A model generated the notes under the pieces. The model made no database searches, had not been told where the DNA came from, and worked only from the letters and a program-made list of their open reading frames with translations. Source: Hysterangium stoloniferum (taxonomy: Eukaryota > Basidiomycota > Agaricomycetes > Hysterangiales > Hysterangiaceae). From it: a stretch of DNA of 64,000 nt. Positions 1-11,605 of the stretch are shown here, in pieces; the first letter of the stretch is position 1, and every line of letters starts with the position of its first letter. The position numbers were made by a program, and so were the translations under genes. The stretch is from the NCBI GenBank assembly GCA_015178975.1, contig WHVD01000142.1, positions 124,001-188,000 on the forward strand, read 5' to 3'.

Positions 1-1187
1 AAAAGGCTCACAGCATCATGTATGCTGCTAGGTCCCATAGACTAGCAGCATGGGAAGATCCTAATCCTGAGTCTTACACTACCTGGCCATGGTGAAGTAT
101 CATGAACCTTCTCTGGCACTCATTTAAGGAGGAGGTGATTCCGATGGACTCTAATGATAGCTTACCTTCCTAACCCCAAGATGCACTGCCCAACGAGTTA
201 TATGACAGCCTGTCCACCTACAGAACATCTACTATGAGGAATGCCTCGCATCCTGGAAGGAGACAATGTGGCAGTGTCTAGAAGGCTATCAAGTAGTCCA
301 TTTGCTATTCAAGGACTGGAGGAGTGCTCGACTAGGGACTGGAAGGAAAAGAATGGATCCATTTTTTTCCCCCCTTTCCACATCAATATTGTGAAGAGTC
401 GATAGATTCTGACCGTTCGATATACGAAGAATAGTGTTTATTCAACTACTATTAGCAGGTATTGACCGTACAGTACAATACTGTAGATTACTAGACAAGC
501 AGTACTAGTAAGAAGACATGCTATGCGTCATAAGAGCAACTGTACAGTTGCTCTTGACGGCTAGAATGAAAGAATGAAAGAGTTGACCTTCACGGTACAA
601 CTCGTAGCTAGATGTAAAATAGATAATCAATGCGAAGCTGAATATCTAGAGTAAAGAGATAGTAGCGTGAGTCGACTATAATGTCGATTAGCGCAAAGAC
701 CTTAGAGTGGAACTCGACCTTCGCGGTTCAAGTCCAAAGTACGTTAGTATGCGAGAGAATACTACCTTTACAGGTAGTTGAGACGTTACCCTTGACACCT
801 CTCGCTATTCGATGTCTGGGTCGTTTACGAGGTGGTGTCTGCTGGGTAAAAAGTGTCTATCATTTTGGCGCCGAGAGTGCCCATATGTATACACAAAGCT
901 TCGAACTACAAAATAAAGGTATGCTCGAAATATAGAAAGAATGTAAAGAAAGAAAATAAAAGATAAATAATAAAGTACTATAATCCAACTATTATTCCTT
1001 AGTCCAATTATGCATATATGCATACCCTTTACAAATATCTTCCCTCACCCCTAAACCCACCAACCTCTCTTTGAATGCTGGGGTCTTGGCACCTTGCAGT
1101 TTGGGGGGCTCCACACAAGACACCTGGGGGGCATCCTCGAAACTTTCCCGAACTTCATATAGCATATCCCTTCGAACTGGGGGGCAC
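1..1187 (+). pseudogene. 3' internal end of a gypsy element (remnant of third ORF, then polypurine tract)
   Basis: Bases 1-389 and 1039-1187 are one stretch split by a solo LTR. The first part keeps a short readable segment (KAHSIMYAARSHRLAAWED) that resembles the C-terminal part of the third ORF of the complete gypsy element further right (REKAYRRWADSLHRDS). The second part runs into a tract GAACTGGGGGGCAC at 1174-1187, which matches the polypurine tract before the 3' LTR at 13547, and abuts the D LTR at 1188. So this is the 3' end of a plus-strand element whose body lies left of the window. It is degenerate. The homology call is by eye and moderate. Confidence 0.55.
390..1033 (-). repeat. 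Solo alpha LTR, family A (A1)
   Basis: Reverse-complement copy of the A LTR (TGTGAAGAGTCG... to ...ATACCCTTTACA). Flanking 5-bp TSD AATAT at 385-389 and 1034-1038. Contains the perfect 20-bp palindrome at 534-553. No internal region, so it is a solo LTR left by LTR-LTR recombination. Confidence 0.9.
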
Positions 1188-2268
1188 TGTGAGGAGTATG
1201 CTTTTACCACAGTTTCATTGTAGTAAAACACTCCTTTTATTTCATTTATATTTTACATATTTTACTCACATTTTTCTATCCTTTACATTCTTTGATTATT
1301 GCACCATTTCATTAGTTCGAAGCTCTGTGTATACTTGTGGGTGCTCTCAGCACCAAATAACAACAGACACACTTTTAACCAAGCACCACCACTCGTAAGA
1401 CACAAACTAGGTCTACAGCAAGTGGTGATCAGGGTAACATGTCAGCTACCACATAGGAGGATATCTGAAAACTATTAAGTATACCAAATTCTAATATACT
1501 CTAAAGGTCATTTAAACATCTGAGATGTGATTCAAACATAATTTGGTTTTTAAAACTTTTTAAAAGTTTTAAACTCTCTCATACATTACAAACTAAAGAA
1601 TCTTTCCAGACATGAGTAGACAATAAAAAAAATTAGTAGTTTGAAACACTAATGCTTTTAAAAAATAGATACTTTTAGATAGTCCATTCCATGCATATGT
1701 ATATCATTGGCACCTCTAAATACATATGTATTACTTCGGAATGGATCTGTCAATCTAAACAGATTTCTACTTGATTCAACATACCTAAAATATATAGGTG
1801 GTTTCACTTAATAAAGAAGGCCATAGGATGAAAAATTTCCAATGACATCTCACATATTTTACTAGGAAATAACTACAGTTTAGTTTTTAAAAAACAAATT
1901 AACAACAAAAGTATTAGCAAGTATTTACATAACTTGGAAAACCATATACAATAGGTTCTATTAATTGACTCTGAATTATTTAGGATGTAATATGAAGAAT
2001 TGTTTCTTATGGTTGGTGGCTAACAATATAATAGTCTCAGAATAGATACTGCTATTTAAAGATGGAGTTTTGTAAAAATAAGGCTTTTATTAATAAATAT
2101 TTGATATTATAGTAATTATAAACACCCTCCATAGGTAGCATTATCTGAGCTAATGAACACTTCTGGCCTCGAACTATAACAGTTGAAGCCTCCACTTGAA
2201 TCATTCTTCCTCCCCTTCTACTCATTTCTTTGTATATAGAATGGTCAGAACTTCCACCACTCTTCACA
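1188..2268 (+). repeat. Alpha LTR, family D (D1), 3' LTR of the element at the left edge
   Basis: Starts TGTGAGGAGTATGC right after a polypurine tract and ends CCACTCTTCACA. Aligns with the other D copies (37785, 39702) but is interrupted by a MITE at 1457-2129 and lacks roughly 100 bp near its 3' end. No solo-LTR TSD pair is visible because the partner LTR is outside the window. Confidence 0.8.
1457..2129. mobile_element. AT-rich MITE with degenerate terminal inverted repeats
   Basis: Interrupts the D1 LTR with a 5-bp duplication CATAG (1452-1456 and 2130-2134). The ends are GAGGATATCTG and, on the other strand, GAGGGTGTTTA: 7 of 11 match and every mismatch is a transition. The 673-bp interior is strongly AT-rich with no credible ORF. 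The superfamily is not clear. Confidence 0.65.
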
Positions 2269-2350
2269 CTGACTCATCTCTGCCTGACCCCTCGACTTCT
2301 GAGGGATTCCCGCAGTTGACCCTCCAACCTCACAACCCACCAACTACCCC

Positions 2351-3151
2351 AGTTAAGGGTACATACACGGCAGGTTTCCAGGGAAACCCACGGGAAATCT
2401 GGTAGGACTTGGCTTCAGCTTATAGGCTGCACCCTCATGAGATCATGTTGTCCAATTTCAAACTGGTGGACGGGAATGCCGGGGAGTCCAGGTGGGGTTT
2501 GTGGGTCGAGGGGTCGTAGGTCAGAGGTCATGGGTTGAGAGGTCAGGGAGTCAAGATAAATAAGAGAGATAGATCTGTTGGAGCCTGTGGGCTCTGACTA
2601 GCAGGAGTGATGTAATTCAAAGAGGAGTTTAGAGTGGAAAATGTACTAGATTACTGGGGAGAATCTAAGCTGATTTTCTGACTGGATTGTATGTACAACA
2701 TTTGTCAGACTATATAGACCATGGAATGAATAACATACCAAATCCAGTAATAATGAAACGAAACTAGAAAAACATAAAACAAGAATAGTAAACACCAAAT
2801 TTGGTGTTAGGAATGGGACAGAACAGAGTGGAGTCCAAATTGTGACAAATCATAAACTATAACGGGAAATGAAGCGGAGGTGGAGTCCAAACCGTGACAA
2901 ATAATAAACCATAACAGGAAATGGAGCGGGGGCGGAGTCTGAATTGTGACAGGTCATTTGACTAAAACGGGAATGGGGCTCAGTTAGAGGGATGACAGGT
3001 TTCCCAAGCAGGGTCCGGTGACTGATACACAATGTAACAAAGTCGAATGTGGACAAGTCTGACATACGGAGTCCAGCGGGAATTCCGGTAAACTGACAAT
3101 TGGTGCATATAAGTTAGTGCCCAGAGTCCAGTGGGAATTCTAGTCGTAACA
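2351..3151 (-). repeat. Solo beta LTR, family C (C1)
   Basis: From AGTTAAGG (first T mutated) to GTCGTAACA, with 5-bp TSD ACCCC at 2346-2350 and 3152-3156. Contains the conserved beta stem-loop near 2406. Nested inside C2. Strand follows the TGTTAYGACC = 5' convention. Confidence 0.85.
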
Positions 3152-3182
3152 ACCCCTGGACTCCCTGGGATTCCCATCCACC

Positions 3183-3823
3183 TGTGAAGGGTATGTATAT
3201 ATCATGATCAGGCTGTTAAATATTAGACATATTATAGTACATTATTATCTGGTATTATTTCCTTTCTCTAATTCCTTTTACTTTTTGAGCGTACCTTTAT
3301 TTCTTAGTTCGAAGCTTTGTGTATACCTGTGGGCACACTTGGTGCCAAGAGACTAGACACCTTTTTACCCAGCAGACACCACCTCGTAATGACACAGACG
3401 TCAAATAGCGAGAGGTGTCAAGGGTAACATTTCAGCTACCTATAAGGGTAGTGTTTCCTCGCATACTAATAGTCTTCGGACTCGAACCGCGAAGGTCGAG
3501 TCCCACTCTCAAGTCTTTGTGCTTGTTGAAACTGTAGTTGACTCGCACTGCTATCTCTCTACCCTAGATATTCAGTCTTTCGCTGATTATCTCTCTTACT
3601 TCTAGCTACAAGTTGTACTGTAAAGGTCAACTCTTCTACTCTCTTGTTCTGGTCATCACGAGCAACTGTACAGTTGCTCTTGTGACGTGTAGTGCGTCTT
3701 TCTACTAGTACTATCAGTCTAGTAACCTATTGTATTGTACTGAATGGTCAATACTTTCTAATAGTAGTTGGATAAACACTATTCTTCGTATATCAAGTGG
3801 TCAGAATCTATCGACTCTTTACA
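3183..3823 (+). repeat. 5' LTR of the chromovirus (family A)
   Basis: TGTGAAGGGTATG... to ...GACTCTTTACA, 641 bp, same length as the 3' LTR. The last half (about 3478-3815) carries five or six dyad-symmetric sites, including the perfect palindrome at 3660-3679. Confidence 0.95.
3660..3679. promoter_or_regulatory. Perfect 20-bp palindrome conserved in A-family LTRs
   Basis: GAGCAACTGTACAGTTGCTC is its own reverse complement. Also perfect at 534-553, 14024-14043 and in the LTR at 57095; one-base variants in the copies at 24907, 32121 and 36462. It could be a protein dimer site in DNA or a hairpin in the LTR transcript; function is not known. Confidence 0.7.
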
Positions 3824-3824
3824 G

Positions 3825-3838
3825 TGGTGATCCAGGCC
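3825..3838 (+). other. Probable primer-binding site
   Basis: TGGTGATCCAGGCC begins one base after the 5' LTR. A 5' TGG is expected for pairing with the CCA end of a tRNA. I cannot identify the tRNA. Confidence 0.5.
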
Positions 3839-3900
3839 GGACCGTTATTTTCCTACGAGGAAAGGTCTTATTATTTGACTACTAAGACTTGAGCACGTAA

Positions 3901-6702
3901 ATGACTATGGGCAAGAATCAAACACTGAGGTCTTCGTCAACTCTGAGCAGTTCCATGCCTCGTCAAAGATCCACTAACTTAGAACCACCCTGTAATGTCA
4001 CTTTGAGGAAGTCTTCATCGACCTTTCAAGGATCAGCTCCTCCGGAGGATCCTTCCGGAGTAGTAGCTGGATCGTCAACGAACATTCCCCCTGATCCACC
4101 TGAGGAACGCTCATCAACCGGGCAGTTGAGCACCCCTGGAGCCAACATTGAGTCTAGTCGAGCACCCAAGCCCATTCTCATGTTCCCTCTGAGACAGGTT
4201 ATCCTTAAGCAGTTCCTCGGAGGTCATATGGTTTACGCTCAGCCCATTGACTTGCAATGGGATATGTATTACACCGATCGAATCTCCGAGGATCAGGTTA
4301 CTCCCTTTGTGGAGGAGTACAATACAGATTACCCCATTTTACCAGTGACTGTAGCAGTCTGGTTAGGTCGTTATCAGGTGATCCTATTGGCACAGGATTT
4401 ATGCACACGATCAGGGAACCTTGAGGACTTGACCCGATCGATTCCCGAATGGTCGAACGAGGTGACAACCGCTATGGAAGGAGGAAGAAGGATTCTCAAG
4501 TGGGAGGTGTTCTCTCTATTCCTTGAAGCACTTCGTACGCATGATGATGCGTTGCAAATCCTACACGTCCTGCTTGGCGGAGATCATGTTGTGCCTAAGG
4601 TTGACTACCAGTACATGTACATCCATATGTTGGAGGAGTCTCTCAATGGAGTCACACCGAATCTATCGTTTGCATACTTCACTTTAAGGGGTTGGTTGAA
4701 GCGAAACCAAAGAAGACTCAATAAGATGGTTTTAGAGGTACTCCTCCCCTATAATGACTCGATTCAGGTCCCCGATTCGCCTCTTTCCACAACTAATTTG
4801 TTTGTTCGCAACCTAAATGGGTCTCCTAATACTCGTTTCCTACATTCTCTCAACCGTTCCATGATATTGGAGGATTTTCTGCTGGACATGAGAACGCAGG
4901 TGATAGAACACCTTCAGGAAAAGAGGATTGAGGTCTGTGCTCCTTTTCATCAACCTCAGCCGCATCGACTTCTGAACATGACAGAGATCGAGAGACAAAT
5001 CGTGATGGAACCCAGCCCAGCACCCCTCCAGGGAGATCATCGCTCTCATGTCGCATTTGAAGGAGTCTCAAACAGCCCTAACTTTGGGAACGAGGTGACC
5101 ACTGTCAGAAACCGATCGGTCGCCAGCAAGGGTCGACCGTCTTTCTCTACAGCATTCACTGAGGGTATAGCTGGCCCAGTTGCTGGTCGAGGATCGCTGA
5201 ACTCAGACAGCCCCCGCCATTCTCTGCCGATTGCTTCAAATCCTTTCTTGCCATCAGGAGGACCTCCTAGCGATTCATCTGGGAGTTTGAATACTTCAGA
5301 CCGAGGAGGGAATTCAGGATGTGGGGAGCGCCACAATGGAGTGCCTAATACCCATTTTCGAACTCCGATGCAGTTTCAGGCTAGCGCACTTATCGATGAC
5401 TTACCTAAGGACAAGAAGATCACTCTTAACACCAACAACATCAAGATCAAATGGTCTGACCTCCCTGAATACGACGGAGCCCAATCCAAGGCCCTGGATT
5501 ATATCATGGACATCATAAGTCTCGTGGAAGTATCAGACTCTTTGAGTGCACTGTTAGGAGTTGCTCTGCCAAGATGACTCATGGGCGATGCTAAGGGCTG
5601 GTGGAGCACCCTAGACCGTGAGCATCGTACTGAATTCAGTCAATCTCATGGGTCGTTTCTTTGGGGCATTGTGGAAGGATTGCTTGGAACTCGTTGGCAT
5701 GAATCCTTGGCCTTAGAATGGGAAGCCATGAAATTTTGACAAGCCGGTCACGATTGTGAGACACCCATCCACTACATCCAGTGGAGAGTTAAACTCTATC
5801 GTTTCCTGTATGGGTTCCACCAAGATAGAGGGGATGAAATGTGCAGACTCATTCTCATGCTGCCCACAGAATGGCTTTACCTTCTTCAAGGACAACCCAT
5901 CGACGACATAATGAGTTTGCAGACTTATGCTAATAACCTGCAAGAAGCTCTGATCAACGCTTGGGTCCAAACACACCGGGAACGTTACCGGTTCCAGAAA
6001 CCGTGTGTCATGTTATCGGAAGGTCAGGAATTGGATTTTAGGGCCACGAATGACCTCTCTTCACCTACCCACATTCTCATCAGTGAGACTAATGAGAGAG
6101 CCTCGATGAGAAGGATCGTCCCAGACACCGCTAACCCGATGCAGGGAAATTGTCACGGAAAAATGTTCTTTGAGAGGAGCAACAAGAAGAGCTCGGTCAA
6201 ACCCACCAAGGAATGTTGGATATGCGGAAGTCTGGAGCATTTCAAGATAGATTGCCCTCACGCTGGCAAAATGTCTCATTATATCTCTATCAACAAATGC
6301 TCCGCACAGGATATGTTGGAGGAAACTGAGGAGCAAAGGTTATACGAAGTGGTTCATGGACTATCTATACAAGGACAAGTAAATAGTTCTGATGACGAAT
6401 TGACTATTGTTCCCATTTATGCACCTCGGGTCAGAAATGATCTAGTAAGGGAGGAAAATCGAACACCTGATGAAGCTCTTCCATCCGAAGTCTACGTATC
6501 CATACTTGCTGCAGATTTTTTCGAAAAAGGAGATCAGTTGAGTGCACACTGGCAGGACCTCGAGGGCCTGACCAAGAACCACCATCAGACTCAGGATTAT
6601 CATGAACAAATCAATTCTGACTTGCTCTGTTCACCTGGAGCTGATGTTGACACATTCCTGTTTGATCCTGGAAACCCCCCCCGACTTACTACTGTACAAT
6701 GA
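3901..6702 (+). pseudogene. gag: gag of the chromovirus
   Basis: Structural polyprotein that would package the element's RNA. The ATG at 3901 is 77 bases past the LTR and opens a 558-residue frame; the first 75 or so residues are Ser/Pro-rich. In-frame TGA codons at 5575 and 5737 break it, but the same frame continues to 6702, and carries a CCHC zinc knuckle (ECWICGSLEHFKIDC, 6214-6255), the nucleic-acid-binding mark of Gag. At an eight-C run (6675-6682) the sense frame shifts to frame 2, where an acidic stretch (NDSDSEDSDSD) follows to about 6900. Both stops fit C-to-T decay of CGA and the C-run fits an indel. Downstream the frame returns for the protease. Confidence 0.85.
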
Positions 6703-6903
6703 CTCAGATTCAGAAGACAGCGACAGCGATCCGGTATTGGATTCCTCCTCGAAACATATTCCTTGTCAAAATGAGCACAGGAACGTAAGTCTGTCCCTGC
6801 ACAAGGAAAGTAGGAGACCTAGAATCCAGTACCCTCGTCCCAGTCGACTGATGAAGGAGGATATACAATCCTTTATCGAAAATGGGACCCTCCCAGTGGT
6901 TAC

Positions 6904-7713
6904 TCTAGCATAGGAGTTGCAGCACTTCATGTTCTGGGTCATGTAGGAACTCCCGATTCACCTGAATACATTAAAGTCAGAATGGACATGGGAGCGGATC
7001 TTTCTCTCATATCAGAGGAATTCTACAAGGGGCTGCAGGGCCAGTACAAGTTGAAACAGGGACTCAAGCTACGTCTAATCCAGCTCACGGGTAACGCCAA
7101 GGTCATCGGATATGTTAATATTCCTATTTACCTGGAGGACGACAGTGGAATTTTACTGAAGTTCGCGGCAGAAACTTATGTTGTTAGAGGAATGATGGTG
7201 CCAATTCTCTTAGGAGAAGATTTCCATGTTAACTATGAAATTGATACCCTAAGAGATCAGCCATTGGGATCTAGGCTTATTCTCCCGGGACGACAGGGTT
7301 TTATTCCAGCCAGTTCTTCTAAGGAACCTCAACCTTTGACCTTCACCGTCAACAAAGCCCCTTTCAGGAAGCATCAGAAGGAGCAACCCAAACTCACCTC
7401 TCTTCCTGATAAAGGCGTGCATACTGAAAGAGTTGCGCGAGCCTTGGAAGACTGCACCATTGATCCGGAGTCAGCCAGACTAGTGCCTATTTTTGTCGAA
7501 GATCTAATGGGGGAGGAGTGGATTGTTGAAGGAATCGTATTGCAAAATGAGGACAGTTCCATATTAGCCACCCCAATCATGGCAATTTCAAGGAATAGCA
7601 CGTCAGTACCCTTGGCCAACCTGTCGTTAACCCCTAAGATTATCCGACGAGGGGAGACAATCGGAATAAATTCACAACCCCGCTCGTTGGGCCCACAAAC
7701 CCAGGTCAGTTGA
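6904..7713 (+). pseudogene. Retroviral-type aspartic protease domain
   Basis: Frame 1 resumes around 6904 and holds a pepsin-like retroelement protease: the active-site segment reads MDMGADLSLIS near 6982, where the family normally has D-S/T-G, so the catalytic loop has Met after Asp. A VPILLGEDF segment about 75 residues later matches the usual second conserved region (ILG-D/N-F). The rest up to the TGA at 7711 is linker toward RT, which continues in frame 2 from about 7727. The protease would cut the Gag-Pol precursor inside the particle. The altered D-x-G and the frame changes make function unlikely. Confidence 0.75.
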
Positions 7714-7726
7714 GCAGAGGGGTTTA

Positions 7727-9907
7727 ATGGCAGCCGGCGCAACCAAGATTGCACACCTTATCAAAAGTCTCTCTCAACTTGAGGAGGACCGTCAATTCAC
7801 CTCAGAAAGGCCTAAGCCACCTGTTGAACCAGAGACTGCGGACGATTTCGAACCACCCGGTCCTAAGATGGCCATGGTGGCTGATAATGAGAAACTGGCC
7901 TCAGAGGATCTCCATAAGCTAGTTAATTTGGGACCAGATATACCAACAGAAGTTCTGCCATGTCTCAGATCAGTTTTGACTGAGAACATTAAGGCTTTCA
8001 GAGTTGACGGATGGTTAGGGCAAGTGGAATGCAGAGTCCCTATTCCCTTGGAAGAGGGTGCCCAGCCCATCTCCATGCCTATGTTCCCCTCTTCCCCTGC
8101 CAATAGGAGAGTTATAGATGAGCAAATGAATACCTGGTTCTAACAGGGTGTCATTGAGCCATCTAAAAGTCCCTGGGGGTGCCGGCTTTTGTAGTATATC
8201 GCAATGGTAAACTACGGGTGGTCATTGACTACCGGAAACTCAATCAGCTCACTGTTCCAGACGAATTCCCTTTACCACGTCAATCGGAGATCATGCAGGT
8301 GCTGTCGGGGTCTAATGTCCTCTCTTCTTTCGACGCATTACCTGGGTTTACTCAATTAGAAATGTTGGAGGACGATAAGCCCAAAACAGCCTTCAGATTG
8401 CACAGAGGGCTGTGGCAATTTAAAAGGATGCCATTCGGGCTCAGAAACGGCCCTTCCACATTTCAGCGCATTATGCAAACAGTTTTAGCACCCTACCTAA
8501 GGATTTTTTGTCTGGTTTACATTGATGACATAGTAATATTCTCTAAGAATTGGGATGATCATCTGCTCCACCTAAATCAGGTGCTCGGTGCTATTGCTTC
8601 AGCTGGCATCACTCTCTCCCAAGAAATGTTTTATTGGATATAATTTGATCTTGTTGTTGGGTCATAGAGTATCCAGGTTGGGTTTCTCGACCCACCAAGA
8701 GAAAGTTCGTGCTATATTGGAACTGGCCCCACCTACTAAGGTTTCTGAACTGCAACGGTTCCTTGGGATGGTCCTTTACTTTTTGGCGTATATACCATTC
8801 TATTCATGGATGGTGTCCCCTTTATTCTCACTCCTAAGGAAGGGAACACCTTGGATGTGGACTGCTGAACATGTCAGAGCTTATGAGGATGTTAAAGCTG
8901 TGCTAGGATCAGCACTGGTGCTGGGACATCCAGCTAGCGGGATGCCCTATCGGCTGTATATGGATGCTTCGGATTTCGCCCTAGGCTGTTGTCTCCAACA
9001 AGTCCAGAAGATGGCTTTAAAAGACTTATTGGACACTAAAATCTATGCCCAAGCCAAGTTGGCTTTCGACTGCATGCAGGATGTGCCATCCTTCGTTCAT
9101 TGGTATAAAACCAAGCAGCCTGAGATTGAGGGGTTGGACTTGTGGGGACCCACTTTCAAGGAGACTGAAGTTACCGTTGAATGAGTTATCGCATATTGGA
9201 GTCGCACTCTGAAAAGTGCTGAACATATCTATTCCGCTACTGAACGGGAAGCATTAGCAGCAAAGGAAGGACTAGTCCACTTCCAACCCTTCATTGAAGG
9301 TGAACATGTTCTGCTCATTACGGACCATGCAGCTCTGCAATGGGCTAGATTGTACGAGAACACTAATCATCGACTAGCCACATGGGGGGCGATATACGCT
9401 GCATTTCCAGGTCTCGAGATTCTACACCGAGCAGGAAGAGTTCACAGCACCGTGGACCCACTGTCCAGACTCCCTCGAGTACTGGCCTTCGTGAGCCCTA
9501 TTAGAGATGACTTGCAAGCTATCACCTCGACCTCTCTGGACAAGAGTACTGAGGAAAATCCATGGAAGGAAGAACCTGCAAAGAAGGCAGTCTTCTCTAT
9601 CATACATGATTCTATGGAACCTTTTGGAGCGACTCAAAAGGTCCGACAGTCCGAATGGGATTCTCATAATGCAGTAAGGGACGATCAGGAAGATGAGTCT
9701 GACTTTGCATTGTGTCACCCTCAGTTGCTAATCAGTATCGAGGAGGGATACATAAAGAAATTTATAGAGGGTTACTCAAAAGACCCCGTTTTCAGGAATC
9801 TCTACACCCTAGATACCCCTTCACCCAATGCGGTTGTTACTCCTTCTCACTACTTTGTGGGAGCAAACAGACTCCTGTACTTTCGTGACTCAGACTGGAA
9901 AAGCTGA
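7727..9907 (+). pseudogene. pol: Reverse transcriptase and RNase H of the chromovirus
   Basis: Copies element RNA into DNA and removes the RNA strand. Frame 2 from 7727 has the pre-RT segment, ending at TAA 8141 (expected CAA). After a one-base shift near 8175, frame 1 (8179-8643) gives the RT core: VVIDYRKLN, SSFDAL (metal-binding Asp), MPFGLRNGPSTFQ and YIDD (8518-8529). A further shift near 8640 returns to frame 2, with the RT thumb/connection and RNase H: LYMDASDFALG (Asp), SATEREALAAKEG (Glu), LLITDHAALQW (Asp). TGA at 9182 (before VIAYWSRTL) replaces a likely CGA. The frame then runs to TGA 9905 through a tether to integrase. Catalytic residues are still present; the breaks are all substitutions or one-base indels. 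Confidence 0.92.
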
Positions 9908-9925
9908 GTCTGCGTACCCAGTACC

Positions 9926-11240
9926 ATGACTAACTCTATCTTAAAGTTAGTACATGATAACCCTTTTGAGGGAGCACACGCCGGAGGTCAGCAGTTGTTA
10001 AAGCTAATGAAGGACCGGTTCTTTTGGCCAAAAATGCTGCACGATTGCATGTCGTACCTGTGTACCTGTGACATCTTCCAAAAGACCAAGGTCGATCACA
10101 CCGCTTGTCAAGGAGCCCTCAGACCTGCCGACATACCTTTTAGGCCTTTCGAAGTAGTTTTGATGGACTTGATCACTGGACTACCTGATTCAGGGAAGGA
10201 TTTGTATTCCACAGTCTTTGTCGCCATTGATAAATTGACTCATCTCGCTATTTCAATACCTACTTTCTCAAACCTTACAGCAGAAGGATTTGCATGAATA
10301 TTTGTCAAACAGGTGGCCAGCCCCTTTGGACTGCCCTCTCGAATAATCTGTGATCGGGACAAGAGATGGACCTGCAGGTTCTGGCGGGAAGTCTGTAAGA
10401 TTTACGGTACCACCCTTGTGGTATCTTCAGCTCATCATCCCCAGACGGATGGACAAACAGAGAATATGAATGTGACCATAGAACAGATGCTTCAAGCCTA
10501 TTGTGCTTCCGCTAGGGAGAGCTGGTCCCAATGGATTGAGGTGGTTGTCCACATGTACAACTCAACTGTTCACAGTTCCACGAACTACACTCCGGCCTTC
10601 CTGTTAATGGGATACCTTCCGAGAGGAATGTCTCAAGTTCTAGGAGGTGACAAACCCCTAGTCCCTAGAGAACTATCAGACAGCCCTATGGCCGACCAAT
10701 GGATTCTCGAACTGGAAAATCATCAACAGATGGCGTGGGATTCAATCGCTCGAGCCCAAGAAATTCAAGCACGAGCATATAACAAGAAGCAAAGACCTGT
10801 AGAAGACATCTCTGAGGGAGACCTCATATTGGTGAACCCCCACTCCCTCAAACTGGTGGAAGTCAAGGGAACTGGGAAGAAACTAATACAAAGACAGATT
10901 GGACCATTTGAGGTCCTGGAGAAACTGAACCCTCAAGTATTTAGGCTTAAGATTCCCCCAGAGTATCCAATGCATCCAGTCATTAACCGGGACCATCTAT
11001 GGAAATACCAGCCCCAACCTTGGTCCAAGACCCCAACTCGAGAACCTAAGAGAGTTGAAATAAGATCATGAAGAATATGAGGTTGAAGCTATTGTTGGAC
11101 ATCGAAAACAGCGAAACTGTCTGCTATTTAGGGTGTGCTGGAAAGGTTATGGACCTGAAGAGGATTGGTGGTTAAATGGTGCTAATCTCAGAAACGCTCT
11201 GGCACTTCTGAGGGCATACAAGGTGCTGTTCAAAATCTAA
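9926..11240 (+). pseudogene. pol: Integrase with C-terminal chromodomain
   Basis: Inserts the cDNA into the genome. The N-terminal zinc region is present (LVHDNPFEGAHAGGQQ, then CTCDIF, where the last Cys is Phe). The catalytic core has Asp in VLMDLITGLP, Asp in IICDRDKRW and Glu in QTENMN, with 35 residues between the last two (D,D-35-E). A TGA at 10295 (likely CGA) splits the core. Pol frame 2 closes at 11071, and frame 3 at 11073-11240 encodes a chromodomain (EVEAIVGHRKQ, FRVCWKGYGPEEDWW, NLRNALALL). Chromodomains bind methylated histone tails and define chromoviruses. One frameshift separates the two parts. Confidence 0.92.
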
Positions 11241-11605
11241 CGGAATATATGTGATCGAGGAACCATCTATTCTATCTTTTATTCCATTTCTTTCTTAACT
11301 TCCTTTCAGAAACATCTCAGTTGTTCAGTGAGCCATCTCATGGGCTTTTTATTCTCTTTCATTCTTTTTTCTTTCCTTCCGATCGGTTGGGATGATCATT
11401 CATTGGCGGCGGACACATTTACCCAAAACCCAGCCACAATTAATGAATCTCATTTAACATCCAGCCGAGCGGAGTTTCAATTCAACATATATATAAAAAA
11501 AAGTACATGTAAATTCGCATAAATTTTCTTTATCTTTCATACCACATCCTTCACCTATCTGCAGTTCTTCCCCCACCTTCAACTCCACCACCTTGCTGCA
11601 CTACG

